Translations under genes and position numbers: made by a program
Notes under the pieces: generated by a model
Databases searched by the model: none
The model's input: only the letters and a program-made list of their open reading frames with translations
What the model was told of the DNA's origin: nothing
Shown here: positions 33,180 to 44,990 of the stretch, piece after piece
Layout: each line of letters begins with the position of its first letter
How positions within the stretch are numbered: position 1 is the stretch's first letter
Assembly: GCF_018294505.1 (NCBI RefSeq)
Contig: NC_057813.1
Coordinates: forward strand, 315,211,077 to 315,275,076
Origin: Triticum aestivum
Taxonomy: Eukaryota > Streptophyta > Magnoliopsida > Poales > Poaceae
DNA length: 64,000 bases
Direction: 5' to 3'

Positions 33180-34160
33180 CTGGTTGCAGCAATCGAGTAG
33201 AGGTAGGGGAAAAGGGGGAACAAGGCAACCGTGAGTACTCATCCAAAGTACTCGCAAGCAAGGAGCTACACTACATATGCATGGATATATGTGTAAAGGG
33301 CCATATCAGTGGACTGAACTGCAGAATGCCAGAATAAGAGGGGGATAGCTAGTCTTAACGAAGACTACGCTTCTGGTCACCTGTCTTGCAACAGGTAGAA
33401 GAGGACGATCTGAAGTCCTCCAAGTAACATCACATAGCAATAATCCTACCCGGCGATCCCCTCCTCATACCCCTGAGAGAGAGCGACCACCGGTTGTATC
33501 TGGCACTTGGAAGGGTGTGTTTTATCAAGTATCCGGTTCTAGTTGTCATAAGCTCAAGGTACAACTCCAAGTCGTCCTGTTACCGAAGATCACGGCTATT
33601 CGAATAGATTAACTTCCCTGCAGGGGTGCACCATCTTACCCAGCACGCTTGATCCCATTTGGCCGGACACACTTTCCTGGGTCATGCCCGGCCGCGGAAG
33701 ATCAACACGTCGCAGCCCTACCTAGGCTCAACAGAGAGGCCAGCACGCCGGTCTAAACCTAAGCGCACAGGGGTCTGGGCCCATCGCCCAATGCACACCT
33801 GCACGTTGCGAACGCGGCCGGAAGCAGACCTAGCCTAGTGGCGTTCCAGTCCAATCCAGCGCGCGCCGCTCAGTCGCTGGCGTCACGAAGTGCTTCGGCT
33901 GATACCACGACGCCGGGATACCCATAACTACTCCCGCGTAGATGGTTAGTGCGTATAAGCTCGTAGCCAACTCAGATCAAATACCAAGACCTCGTTAAGC
34001 GTGTTAAGTATCCGCGAACGCCGAACAGGGCCAGGCCCACCTCTCTCCTAGGCGGTCTCAACCTGCCCTGTCGCTCCGCCTCAAGATCCACTCGCGGGTG
34101 CTCCACCAGCCGACCCGACTTTAGTCTCACATGTATCATGTATAAGTATATAGTATATAC

Positions 34161-34187
34161 CCGTGATCACCTCCCGAGTGATCACGG
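34161..34187. other. Conserved LTR hairpin, A copy
   Basis: CCGTGATCAC-CTCCCGA-GTGATCACGG, ten pairs and a seven-base loop. Equivalent copies are at 42075-42101, 45936-45962, 54181-54207 and, weaker, 26998. Confidence 0.75.
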
Positions 34188-34413
34188 CCCGATAGTATAG
34201 CACGGCAGACGGACAAGAATGTAGGGCCACAGATGAATGTACTAGCATCCTATACTAAGCATATAGGATTGCAGGTAAGGTAACAACAGAAGTAACAAGG
34301 ACAGGCTATGCAGCAGTATAGGAGTATCTGAAAGCAGTAACATGCTACACTACTCTAATGCAAGCAGTATAGAGAAGAGTAGGCGATATCTGGTGATCAA
34401 GGGGGGGGCTTGC

Positions 34414-34488
34414 CTGGTTGCTCTGGCAAGAGAGAGGGGTCGTCAACACCGTAGTCGAACTGGGCAGCAGCAGCGTCGGTCTCGTAGT
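34414..34488 (-). CDS. LTR acidic ORF, exon II, LTR A copy
   Basis: Minus strand, 75 nt between CTTCTCTCCGGTAG and a GC donor GGCAAGCC. It encodes (G)|ACTACGAG..., that is DYETDAAAAQFDYGVDDP followed by SLLPEQP. The exon is symmetric (phase 1 at both ends), so inclusion or skipping keeps the frame. Confidence 0.45.
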
Positions 34489-34878
34489 CTACCGGAGAGA
34501 AGAGGGGGAAGAAACAATGAATACCAAGTAAACAGATGCATATCGATGCATGACATGTCAAGAAGCGATGCTAGGCGTGCCCTAACGTGGTATGAGGTGG
34601 TACTGGTTAAGGGGGGAATCATCCGGGAAAGTATTCCCGGTGTTTCGTGTTTTCGGGCAGAGGAGCCGGAGGGGGAAAGTTGCGGGTTCGATAGGTTAGG
34701 GGGGTGTGACGGACGAACGGACTGCGTATCCGAATTCGTCTCGTCGTTCTGAGCAACTTTCATGTTGAAGATATTTTAATCCGAGTTACGGATTAAAAGA
34801 TATGATTTTCTAAAGATTTTATTAATTTCTGGAATTTAATTAATTATTTAACCCAACATTATCCAGAACAGTAAAAGC

Positions 34879-34908
34879 TGACGTCAGCATGACATCAGGG
34901 TGATGTCA
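34879..34908. promoter_or_regulatory. Three TGACGTCA-like sites, LTR A
   Basis: TGACGTCA at 34879, TGACATCA at 34890 and TGATGTCA at 34901, spaced exactly 11 bases apart. TGACGTCA is the C-box/CRE-type core bound by plant bZIP factors (TGA type). Function is inferred. Confidence 0.4.
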
Positions 34909-35033
34909 GCAGTCAACGTTGACCATTGACCTGGTCAACCTGACGTGTGGGTCCAGTGGGACCCACCTGTCATTCTCTGTTTAGTTTAATTACAGATTAG
35001 TTAATTTTAATTAGTGATTAGGTTAATCTAATC

Positions 35034-35160
35034 AGGATTAATTAACTTAATTAATTACTTAATTAATTAATTAATTAATATTTTAATTATTTTAGTTATT
35101 ATTCATTTATTTATTTAATATATTTATTTATTTATTTATTTTATTATTTTTTAATTCCTT
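35034..35160. repeat. AT-rich simple repeat (TTAA/TTTA units) in LTR A
   Basis: Runs of TTAATTAA and TTTATTTA. The equivalent in LTR B (42955-43035) is about 40 bases shorter; similar tracts in E lie at 44990-45095 and 53235-53340. Confidence 0.85.
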
Positions 35161-35164
35161 TTTC

Positions 35165-36055
35165 TTTTTCTTTTTTTTAATAAAACGTTATGGGGGCGGG
35201 CCCCTGTGGTCAGTGGCCCATGGGGCCTTGCGGGCGTTGGGTGCAGGGTGCGGTCGCCACCCGCTAACGGGCGAACCCGGGCGGCCGCCGCAGGCGCGCG
35301 CGCCAGCACCGGCGAGGCGGGCTGGGCGCCGGCTGCAGGCGAGAGGGGAGGCGGGCCACGGCAGGGCGTGGCCGGCGGGCGCAACAGCGGCCACGGCGCC
35401 GGACCGGGAAGGCGCGGGCGAGGCCACGGTGAGCGCGGGCCGGGGCGCGACGAGCGCGGCACCGGAGCGAGGCAAGAGGTGTGCGGGAGGGGCGTCCAGG
35501 GGCGCGGTCGAGGGGAGCGCGGCGAGCGCGCAACGGGCGGCGCCGGAGCGCGTCGACCGCGGGCGGGGAGGGCGGTGACCGTGGCGGCCTAGGGGAGAGG
35601 GGGCGAAGGGGGGTGCTCACGGGGGGATGTAGGGTTCGTGGCAGCGGGGCGTGAGGAGGAGGACGGAGACGGCGCGCGACGGGGAGGCAGTCCGGCGACG
35701 AGGTCCGTTGAGGAGGAGGGCGGCGAGGCGGCGTTCCGGCCGACGGAATCCGGGGGCGACGGGGTCGGGCCTCTCCCCGATCCAGATGGGACCGAGAGGA
35801 GAGTGGGAAAGTGGGGGAAGGGGAGGCGCCCGGCGATGGAGAGGCGGGGCGGGGTCGAGGCGGCACCAGGCGGCGGCGTACGGCGTCGGCCCGATCCCGA
35901 TTGGATCGGGAGGGGAGGGAGAAAGCGCGTGGGGGGCGAGTGGGGAGGAACCGCTAGGGTTCGGTCGCCCCAGGGGGTGAGGTAGGCGCTGGCTGGGCCG
36001 GCCTGTTTGGCACCGAGGCCATCTGGGCCAGTGGGACGTGGGAGGGGGTTCCCTC
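35165..36055 (-). other. GC-rich leader of LTR A
   Basis: Very GC-rich (CGCC, GGCG, CCTCC runs). Long open frames on both strands result from composition. On the LTR strand it contains CGAACCCTAGCGG near its start and ends in a donor-like CCCGTGAGCACC near 35620. It is unrelated at sequence level to the leaders of D and E apart from short flanks. Confidence 0.6.
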
Positions 36056-36523
36056 TTTTTTTGTTTTGTTAGTTTCTTTCTTTTATTTATTTTCCTTTTT
36101 TCTTTATTTTCTTTTGTGTTTTCTTTTAGTTTCCATTTATTTTTGTTTTAGTAAAATACTATAATGGCGCCTAATTTGCTGTTAACAAATATGCCACTGC
36201 CACATTAGCTTGCTACCCAAGCTAAATTAGTTTCGCAATTAATTAATATTTAAAAGTATATAAATAATAGTTTTCACTACTGTTTCAATTATCTTATAGT
36301 ATTTAAATATCTTATAAAGGTATGGTTTCTCCATCATAATTACCTATGTAATATTTGGTTCACCCCGAACATTTTAGTTTTAAGATTTGAAAACTTTTAT
36401 TGTTTGCTTAATTTTTAAAGTTTGAACTAGGTTTCGAACTGGCGCGAGTCTATAAACAGTAATCCGAGGTGACGTGGCATCATTAGCGGAGGTTCACTGT
36501 AGCTTAACTATCCGGGCGTCACA

Positions 36524-39500
36524 ATTCTCCTCCACTACAAGAAATCTCGTCCCGAGATTTAAGAGGGGAGTAAGGGGGGAAGGTTTGGTAATGAATATAG
36601 CGGGTCTTCTCATCCTGGCTTGCTCTTCTCGAAGAGGTCAATCCAATATATTGATGCCTTCATACTTCTGCTTCAGGTCTAAATGATGAAGTCTTCATCC
36701 TTTCTTCGGGATCTTCATCGTACTTACGAAAAGGATATGGGGGAAGACTCGGGAAGGGCGGGCCTTACCAGGTTGACTATCTGGTACATAACTCAGGGAA
36801 TGGGGTAGGAAGTAACTCTCGAATTGAACTTAAGAAAATATCGAGAGTAAAGTAAGAAGGTACAACAAGACGTTTCAAGCGGATAGGTAATCGTTCGTTG
36901 TCTGGAACATAGTGTGAAAGGGGTTCAGAGCAACGAAAATAATATTGCGTCTGATACCATAATAGAACAATAGAAAGGTGACCCATTACATACGGAATCA
37001 AGCACGAGGAATATCGTTGGCAACAGGGCGTACAGGAGAGTCAGGTTTTGATCCTATGGAACTGTGGGTTATGGGCCCACCATGTGGGTTAAAAGCAGGA
37101 AGGCGCTAATATTTGCACGGTCAAGATAACAAGGTATGTCAGAGGATAGCCTGTCGGTTTTGTTGGCAACAATGTCGGTACCAAGGGCGAGGGACGAAGA
37201 GAACCATTTTCCTGCTCGTTGAACGAGGCGGACCATTAGGCAAAGTTCTCGTCCATCGGTGGCTACCAGAATGTCATCAACAATAGTAACAGGTTCTTGC
37301 TGACAGAATTGCACACCGAGGAGTTTACATAAGCAGTAGAATATTACTGCTTAGATCATATAGGTCACAAGAAAGGTTCAAACAACCAATGGAAAGTAAA
37401 ATATGATTATCATATTAAACAGAACAATGGAAAGGAAAATGTGTTTAAACACATATTTCAGGGATATATCCTTCCCAAGGACAAGCAGAGCATGATATCC
37501 GTGGCAAGATATAATGTAGAAAACCCCTTTAGGAAAGGGAAGAGAAATTTTCATGACATTACCCATACAACGGTGTTTGGATAATTGATCAAGAAGCATT
37601 TAGCATTGGGCTTTAAATGTTCTTGTTGAAAATCGGAGTACCACAGACATGCTTCGAGATAGCATTGACATGGTCTTCAAGCAAAAATCGGATTTTGGAT
37701 ACACAAAGGATCCATCAGGATAAACTCATTAAACAGGCATTCAGTTTCCTCATGGAAAAATGATTAACCTTGTTACAAAGGAAACTATAACACTAGGTCC
37801 TCTGGTCCGGTGTGCTAGGCATGACATCACCTTACCGGGGCATATAGGGACCAATGTTATAACTCTTGAAAAGTTGTCCCAACCATCATATCTGACCGAG
37901 ATTCAGATCCGGTTGGTGTCATGATACCTCAGACTCAGGATGTCCGAGAAGAAAAGGTGCAACACAAATAGACGAAAAGACATTCCAAGATTCTCAGGAA
38001 ATGAACTATGGAAGCAAGTTCTGAAACCAGAGTTCATCATTAAACCAAGGAGAGGATGAGGAAGTGGCTGACGGACTCAGCGATAATTCAACGAGGTATC
38101 CAAAAAGATGCATCTCCTCAATTATGTGGATAAGGAGATAGCATTTGTCCGATCAAATGATATAATGAAGCATGCTCGAGGACAACATACACAATTAAAC
38201 ATTGGTCGAAAGGTGCGCCCGAAATATGGGTTGGGCTGCACGACGAATGTCAGAATGGTGATTCAATAATCAATAGTCTAAGAATGAACGGTTGACCATT
38301 AACTTCAAAGCAATAGGGTTGCTAGAAGTACAGAATCCAAACAGCATAGTTCACTTGTTGGTACCCCGGTTGGAATCAACCGAGGACCAAGAAAGAATGG
38401 TGATGGTGAGAAGTATCACTATACCAAGAATTTCTTAAGAGGTGGAGCAATTCTCACAACCTTCTTGACATAAAAGATGGTAATACTTCAAGTTGAAGAA
38501 GAACAAATGCTGGGTAGCAAGGAACTCAAGATTCAATCCAAAACATGAACACGTTTGTGTTGAGGGAAGACAAGGATGTGGTCGATGATAACACGATCAT
38601 CGAGGGGCAAGGATGGTATTTCCCATCATGAATTTGATTGATATCCTGGAAGGAGTTAAAATGTTGATGATGATCACGACAAATTTTGTCGAGAGGCTCC
38701 ATGAAGATGCAATCGCTCGGCGACGGCATCAAGCCAAGGGAATGGTGAAGCAAAAGGCTATTATAACCGTAGATAAGATGTCATCCCAAAATTTAGAGTT
38801 ATCTCTCAAGACAAACAATATGATGGTGAAAGTTCGATGTAAGCTTAGAGCACTGTCGGGATTGTGTCCCAAGGATGAAGGACATAGGTAAAATGGTCAA
38901 GCAGTCAACCTGACGATGATGATGTAGTCAATCAGCTGGGAATGACACGATCGAGTACAAACTCGTAAGCGATGAAGATTACTAAGAGTTGTTGAATCGC
39001 AGTGCGGACTCGATTCAGTTATCGGTGTTCTCGAGTGACTAATAACTCAGACCCTGGGGGGGATCCGAGATCGGTGAGAAGCAATACTAGATGAAGACTC
39101 GCAGGAAGCAACATAGTTCTCGAGATACCAAAGGTTAATAATCGAGGAAGATCAAAATAGAGGTTGGGCAAGCGTATTGATCTGCAAAAGGCAAGCACTT
39201 TAACTTGTCCGAGAAATTGAATCAAGGAGAAAATGTGGTCGGGACCACGACTGCAAATGATCAATACATAAATACCAGATGATTTCATATCAAGGAAATA
39301 GTTATTATTACAAGAAGCTTCTATGACAGGATCTACATCGTGTCCATGGGCATGAACACAAAGTTCAAGGTCGACTCCCACTTCTTTAATGCATAACCTT
39401 TCATTCACTTCTCGCCTTCAACGAAATTGTGTGTTGAAATTTTATCTGACATAACACTAGTAGAGTATGACCCGTAGTGGTTTCCGGGTTCACACAGTTT

Positions 39501-40698
39501 AAAGAAAGGCATATGTCCAACCCATCAGGGCCTCTTAGGAACATATACCACAAACTTCAGGAGTAAATAACACAAGCTCGATAGCAGAGCATGGTTGGCA
39601 AAGTAGAGGATACAATTTACCAAAGGCGGTATATATCCTAGGAAAGGCTCAAGGTTATTGAATATGAAGGACATTGTCGGATAAAATCCAGCAAAGGATC
39701 TGGGGTGAGTATCGACACACAACCAGAGGAAGAAGCAAGGCAAAGACATTGGATTATCGAAACAACTGAATAACTTAGAGCTCAATTGCTAAGGAGTTAT
39801 GATTTACAAAGCGAAGAATCAGAAGCAGACGCTCTGATCAAGGATGGATAAGTTCAATAGACTTAGGGGCAAAATCGACGACAATTTAATTGGCGAGAAC
39901 CAGCTCATGATTAAAACGACGTCTGAGCCGGAAGGATGAATTCTAGGATCTGTTTGAGGATTGTGAGCATTCGCAACAAATCGAATCAACGGACTCAAAA
40001 TGACAATGACAATGGGTGTCAACAAGATTACTAGACTTATGGGACTAACCATAATGCAAGCAATCAAGAATTTCAAGAGCAACAGGATGCTCAAGATTTT
40101 CGGAAGATCGAGTGATATTTCGAGGATTGGTGACATACATGAAACAACTGGGGATGAGTGGATACTCGGTAAGTGCGAGAAATTATCCGTAGTGGTATTC
40201 ATATAGCAAAGAACTGCAAGGCAGTAGGCACAAAGTATTCTCGAAACATTAGAGAAAATTTCGAGGTATCTTGTAATAACAAGATCGACTGGGTATAAAG
40301 TAAGGACGACGGGTGTAAGTATTTATCCATAGGGATATTTCGGTGGAAGGGAATTGCAAAAGCAATGGGCACAAGGTCTCGAGAGAATATTGGAGAGTAT
40401 CTTCGAAATCTTCTGGTGCAGCCGGCGATCATCTGGACTGAAGGGGCTCTCCGGGAGAAAGTATTTTCGAGAACCTAAAGTTAGATTTTAGTAAAAATCG
40501 TTTAACCCGAATAGAAGAGAGTTCAGAATCCCGGAGTAAAGATCGAGGAGTAAAAAGATCCTAATACCACCCAATTGGCGACGTGGGCCCATGGGCCGCA
40601 CAACCAAGTTAGTAAAACAATTTTCATCGACTAGACTCAACTTCGGCCAAGGAGTTGGAAAGGGGGATTCCTACAGGCAGTCGGCTCTGATACCAACT
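36524..40698 (-). other. Complete LARD internal region, right unit of the array (4175 bp)
   Basis: Bounded by LTR A with a GGAGGAGAAT polypurine tract and by LTR B with a PBS. Collinear with the internal region of E and, in halves, with D and the left unit. No gag, protease, RT or integrase signature. Conservation without coding capacity is what is described for LARDs. Confidence 0.8.
40684..40695 (-). promoter_or_regulatory. Primer binding site next to LTR B (tRNA-iMet type)
   Basis: The minus strand reads TGGTATCAGAGC three bases from the LTR end. Confidence 0.85.
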
Positions 40699-40995
40699 TG
40701 CAACGCCCCCGATTCAATCGTACACTAATCATGCACGCAAACGTGTACGATCAAGATCAGGGACTCACGGGAAGATATCACAACACAACTCTAAAACATA
40801 AATAAGTCATACAAGCATCATAATACAAGCCAGGGGCCTCGAGGGCTCGAATACAAGTGCTCGATCATAGACGAGTCAGCGGAAGCAACAATATCTGAGT
40901 ACAGACATAAGTTAAACAAGTTGCCATAAGATGGCTAGCACAAACTGGGATACAGATCGAAAGAGGCGCAGGCCTCCTGCCTGGGATCCTCCTAA

Positions 40996-41093
40996 CTACT
41001 CCTGGTCGTCGTCAGCGGGCTGCACGTAGTAGTAGGCACCTCCAGTGTAGTAGTCGTTATCGACGGTGGCGTCTGGCTCCTGGGCTCCATCGT
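40996..41093 (-). CDS. LTR acidic ORF, exon III, LTR B copy
   Basis: 98 nt, same sequence and frame as in LTR A, ending YYYVQPADDDQE and TAG. Confidence 0.45.
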
Positions 41094-42074
41094 CTGGTTG
41101 CAGCAATCGAGTAGAGGTAGGGGAAAAGGGGGAACAAGGCAACCGTGAGTACTCATCCAAAGTACTCGCAAGCAAGGAGCTACACTACATATGCATGGAT
41201 ATATGTGTAAAGGGCCATATCAGTGGACTGAACTGCAGAATGCCAGAATAAGAGGGGGATAGCTAGTCTTAACGAAGACTACGCTTCTGGTCACCTGTCT
41301 TGCAACAGGTAGAAGAGGACGATCTGAAGTCCTCCAAGTAACATCACATAGCAATAATCCTACCCGGCGATCCCCTCCTCATACCCCTGAGAGAGAGCGA
41401 CCACCGGTTGTATCTGGCACTTGGAAGGGTGTGTTTTATCAAGTATCCGGTTCTAGTTGTCATAAGCTCAAGGTACAACTCCAAGTCGTCCTGTTACCGA
41501 AGATCACGGCTATTCGAATAGATTAACTTCCCTGTAGGGGTGCACCATCTTACCCAGCACGCTTGATCCCATTTGGCCGGACACACTTTCCTGGGTCATG
41601 CCTGGCCGCGGAAGATCAACACGTCGCAGCCCTACCTAGGCTCAATAGAGAGGCCAGCACGCCGGTCTAAACCTAAGCGCACAGGGGTCTGGGCCCATCG
41701 CCCAATGCACACCTGCACGTTGCGAACGCGGTCGGAAGCAGACCTAGCCTAGTGGCGTTCCAGTCCAATCCAGCGCGCGCCGCTCAGTCGCTGGCGTCAC
41801 GAAGTGCTTCGGCTGATACCACGACGCCGGGATACCCATAACTACTCCCGCGTAGATGGTTAGTGCGTATAAGCTCGTAGCCAACTCAGATCAAATACCA
41901 AGACCTCGTTAAGCGTGTTAAGTATCCGCGAACGCCGAACAGGGCCAGGCCCACCTCTCTCCTAGGCGGTCTCAACCTGCCCTGTCGCTCCGCCTCAAGA
42001 TCCACTCGCGGGTGCTCCACCAGCTGACCCGACTTTAGTCTCACATGTATCATGTATAAGTATATAGTATATAC

Positions 42075-42101
42075 CCGTGATCACCTCCCGAGTGATCACG
42101 G
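42075..42101. other. Conserved LTR hairpin, B copy
   Basis: CCGTGATCAC-CTCCCGA-GTGATCACGG, identical to LTR A. Confidence 0.75.
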
Positions 42102-42326
42102 CCCGATAGTATAGCACGGCAGACGGACAAGAATGTAGGGCCACAGATGAATGTACTAGCATCCTATACTAAGCATATAGGATTGCAGGTAAGGTAACAA
42201 CAGAAGTAACAAGGACAGGCTATGCAGCAATATAGGAGTATCTGAAAGCAGTAACATGCTACACTACTCTAATGCAAGCAGTATAGAGAAGAGTAGGCGA
42301 TATCTGGTGATCAAGGGGGGGCTTGC

Positions 42327-42401
42327 CTGGTTGCTCTGGCAAGAGAGAGGGGTCGTCAACACCGTAGTCGAACTGGGCAGCAGCAGCGTCGGTCTCGTAG
42401 T
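42327..42401 (-). CDS. LTR acidic ORF, exon II, LTR B copy
   Basis: 75 nt with the same borders and frame as LTR A (34414-34488). Confidence 0.45.
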
Positions 42402-43449
42402 CTACCGGAGAGAAGAGGGGGAAGAAACAATGAATACCAAGTAAACAGATGCATATCGATGCATGACATGTCAAGAAGCGATGCTAGGCGTGCCCTAACG
42501 TGGTATGAGGTGGTACTGGTTAAGGGGGGAATCATCCGGGAAAATATTCCCGCTGTTTCGCGTTTTCGGGCAGAGGAGCCGGAGGGGGAAAGTTGCGGGT
42601 TCGATAGGTTAGGGGGGTGTGACGGACGAACGGACTGCGTATCCGAATTCGTCTCGTCGTTCTGAGCAACTTTCATGTTGAAGATATTTTAATCCGAGTT
42701 ACGGATTAAAATATATGATTTTCTAAAGATTTTATTAATTTCTGGAATTTAATTAATTATTTAACCCAACATTATCCAGAACAGTAAAAGCTGACGTCAG
42801 CATGACATCAGGGTGATGTCAGCAGTCAACGTTGACCATTGACCTGGTCAACCTGACGTGTGGGTCCAGTGGGACCCACCTGTCATTCTCTGTTTAGTTT
42901 AATTACAGATTAGTTAATTTTAATTAGTGATTAGGTTAATCTAATCAGGATTAATTAACTTAATTAATTAATTAATTAATTAATTAATTAATTAATATTT
43001 ATTTATTTATTTATTTTTATTATTTTTTTTAATTCCTTTTTCTTTTTCTTTTTTTTAATAAAACGTTATGGGGGCGGGCCCCTGTGGTCAGTGGCCCATG
43101 GGGCCTTGCGGGCGTTGGGTGCAGGGTGCGGTCGCCACCCGCTAACGGGCGAACCCGGGCGGCCGCCGCAGGCGCGCGCGCCAGCACCGGCGAGGCGGGC
43201 TGGGCGCCGGCTGCAGGCGAGAGGGGAGGCGGGCCACGGCAGGGCGTGGCCGGCGGGCGCAACAGCGGCCACGGCGCCGGACCGGGAAGGCGCCGGCGAG
43301 GCCACGGTGAGCGCGGGCCGGGGCGCGACGAGCGCGGCACCGGAGCGAGGCAAGAGGTGTGCGGGAGGGGCGTCCAGGGGCGCGGGCGAGGGGAGCGCGG
43401 CGAGCGCGCAACGGGCGGCGCCGGAGCGCGTTGACCGCGGGCGGGGAGG

Positions 43450-43454
43450 GCGGT
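43450..43454. repeat. Left target-site duplication of element E
   Basis: GCGGT is repeated exactly at 55738-55742. LTR A reads straight through at the same place (GGCGGTGACC near 35572). Confidence 0.9.
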
Positions 43455-43929
43455 TGTGACGCCCGGATAATCGAGCTACAGTAAACCTCTGCTAATGGTG
43501 CCATGTCACCTCGGTTACTGTTGATAAACTCGAGTTAGTTCAAAACTGATTCAAATTCAAATTTGAAATAAAGTCAAACACTAAAAGTTTTCAAAAGCTA
43601 AAACTATAATGTTCTCAATGTGGCAAATAAATCATAAGTAATTATGGTGGAGGATCCACATTATTATAAAATAATTAAAGGCACTAAAATGAATAAAACA
43701 ATGACCGAAATAATAACTTAATTGTCTTTTAATTAACAGAGAATACAAGGCACTTTACTTTTGTCCCAAACTTTTTGTGAGAACAACTGATTTTACAAAT
43801 CTAATTGAGGGGTGGGTTTCACTTTTTCTAAAAACTACAAACTATTAAATAAGTAAAAGAAAATAGAAACAAGGAAATAAATAAAAGGAACGGTAAAACA
43901 AAAACAAAACATAGCAAAAAAAACGAAGC

Positions 43930-44990
43930 AAGCCCCCCCCCCTCCCCTGGGCCGTTCGGCCCAGCAGGGCACCAGGCCATTGGGCTGGCCCAGCCGCGCC
44001 CCTGCATAACCCCCCACACCGAACCCTAAACCGCTACCACCCACACCCCCACTCCTCTCATCCCCCCCGCTGGATCTGGATCGGGGCGACGCCCCCGACG
44101 ACCACGCCCGCGTCCGCTGCCGCCCGAAGGCCTCCCCGTCGCCGGACCAGCACGCCGTCGCTGCTCGTCATCGTCGCCCGGAGCTCCTCCGCCTCGTCCT
44201 CCACGTCTCCCTCGCTGCCTCGCCTTCCCCGACTCCTCCCCATCGGTCTCCTGCGCACCTCGCCATCCGACGCCGCGCCGCTGCGTCCTGAGGTCGTCGC
44301 CGTCACGTCCTCGCCGGACCGCCCCGTCCTCGCCTCTCCTTCGTCGGTCCTCCCCGCGCCTCACCGCCCTCTTCTCGCCAATGAGGGGTGAGCTCCCCGT
44401 CGACCCCCGTCCTTCTCCCCCTCGGAACGCTATGCCTCATGCCGTCCCGTTGCCGCGCCCGCCTCTGCGTGGTCGCGTCCCGTCGCGGCTCCCGCACGCC
44501 CGCGCGTGCCCTGGGCGTGCCTCGCCCGCTGCGCCCACGCTCACACACTCACCCGCCGCTCCACACCACCTTCCTGCGCCCGAGGCCACCGTGGCTGTGC
44601 TCCGCCTGCGCCACTTGCCCCGAACCGTGGCTCCTACCGCATGCTGGCCCAGGGTCACGACTGTGCCTCGCCCACACCCCGTGCAGCCAGCGCCCGCCCG
44701 CTGCTTCCCGGCCCCGCCGTGGCCTTGCCTCTGCCGCGACCCGCGCCTTCACCGCTCGCGACCACGGCCGGTGCCTCGCCACGACCGCCCAGCTCTGCCA
44801 TGGCCTTCGTCTTACCCCTCCCTATTCGGCCGCTCCCTGCGCCACGCTCCTCGCCGGCGTTTGCCACTGGCCTTGCCTCGCTTCCCCTCCCGCTCGGGCG
44901 ACGCCCGAGACCCGGCGCCCGCTAGCGCCTGTAAACCGCATCGCCCCTCTGGGCCACTGACAAAGGGGCCCCAGCCCCAGAACGATTATA
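43930..44990 (+). other. GC-rich leader of the element E 5' LTR
   Basis: Starts with a C-run and GGGCCGTTCGGCCCAGCAGG, then a weak TATA-like GCATAACC near 44005, CGAACCCTAAACCGC, and a long CpG-rich stretch. A donor-like GGGGTGAGC lies at 44386-44393. Long frames on both strands come from the lack of A/T. It is not homologous over its length to the leaders of D or A/B. Confidence 0.6.

Larger units (their letters stand above)
32785..36523 (-). repeat. LTR A, complete (3739 bp)
   Basis: Own-strand start TGTGACGCCCGGATAGTTAAGC at 36523 and end GGGGGCGTCACA at 32785. It has a PBS on its downstream side and a polypurine tract on its upstream side, so it serves as 3' LTR of the right unit and 5' LTR of the left unit. 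Its GC-rich leader (35170-36050) is unlike those of D and E. Confidence 0.9.
40699..43454 (-). repeat. LTR B, left part (3' end of the 5' LTR), split by element E
   Basis: Starts TGCAACGCCCCC on the plus strand and matches LTR A up to GGGGAGGGCGGT, where element E is inserted. It resumes at 55743. Reconstructed length is about 3.70 kb. Confidence 0.9.

Noticed and set aside
35206..35985. Several overlapping frames on both strands of LTR A (also 43084-43459, 55733-56151)
   Set aside because: Composition artefact in CGCC/GGCG-rich DNA; copies differ by frameshifts between LTRs A and B.
44020..44035. CCCTAAACC as telomere-like repeat
   Set aside because: A single unit only, recurring as CGAACCCTA(A) in the LTR leaders; no array.
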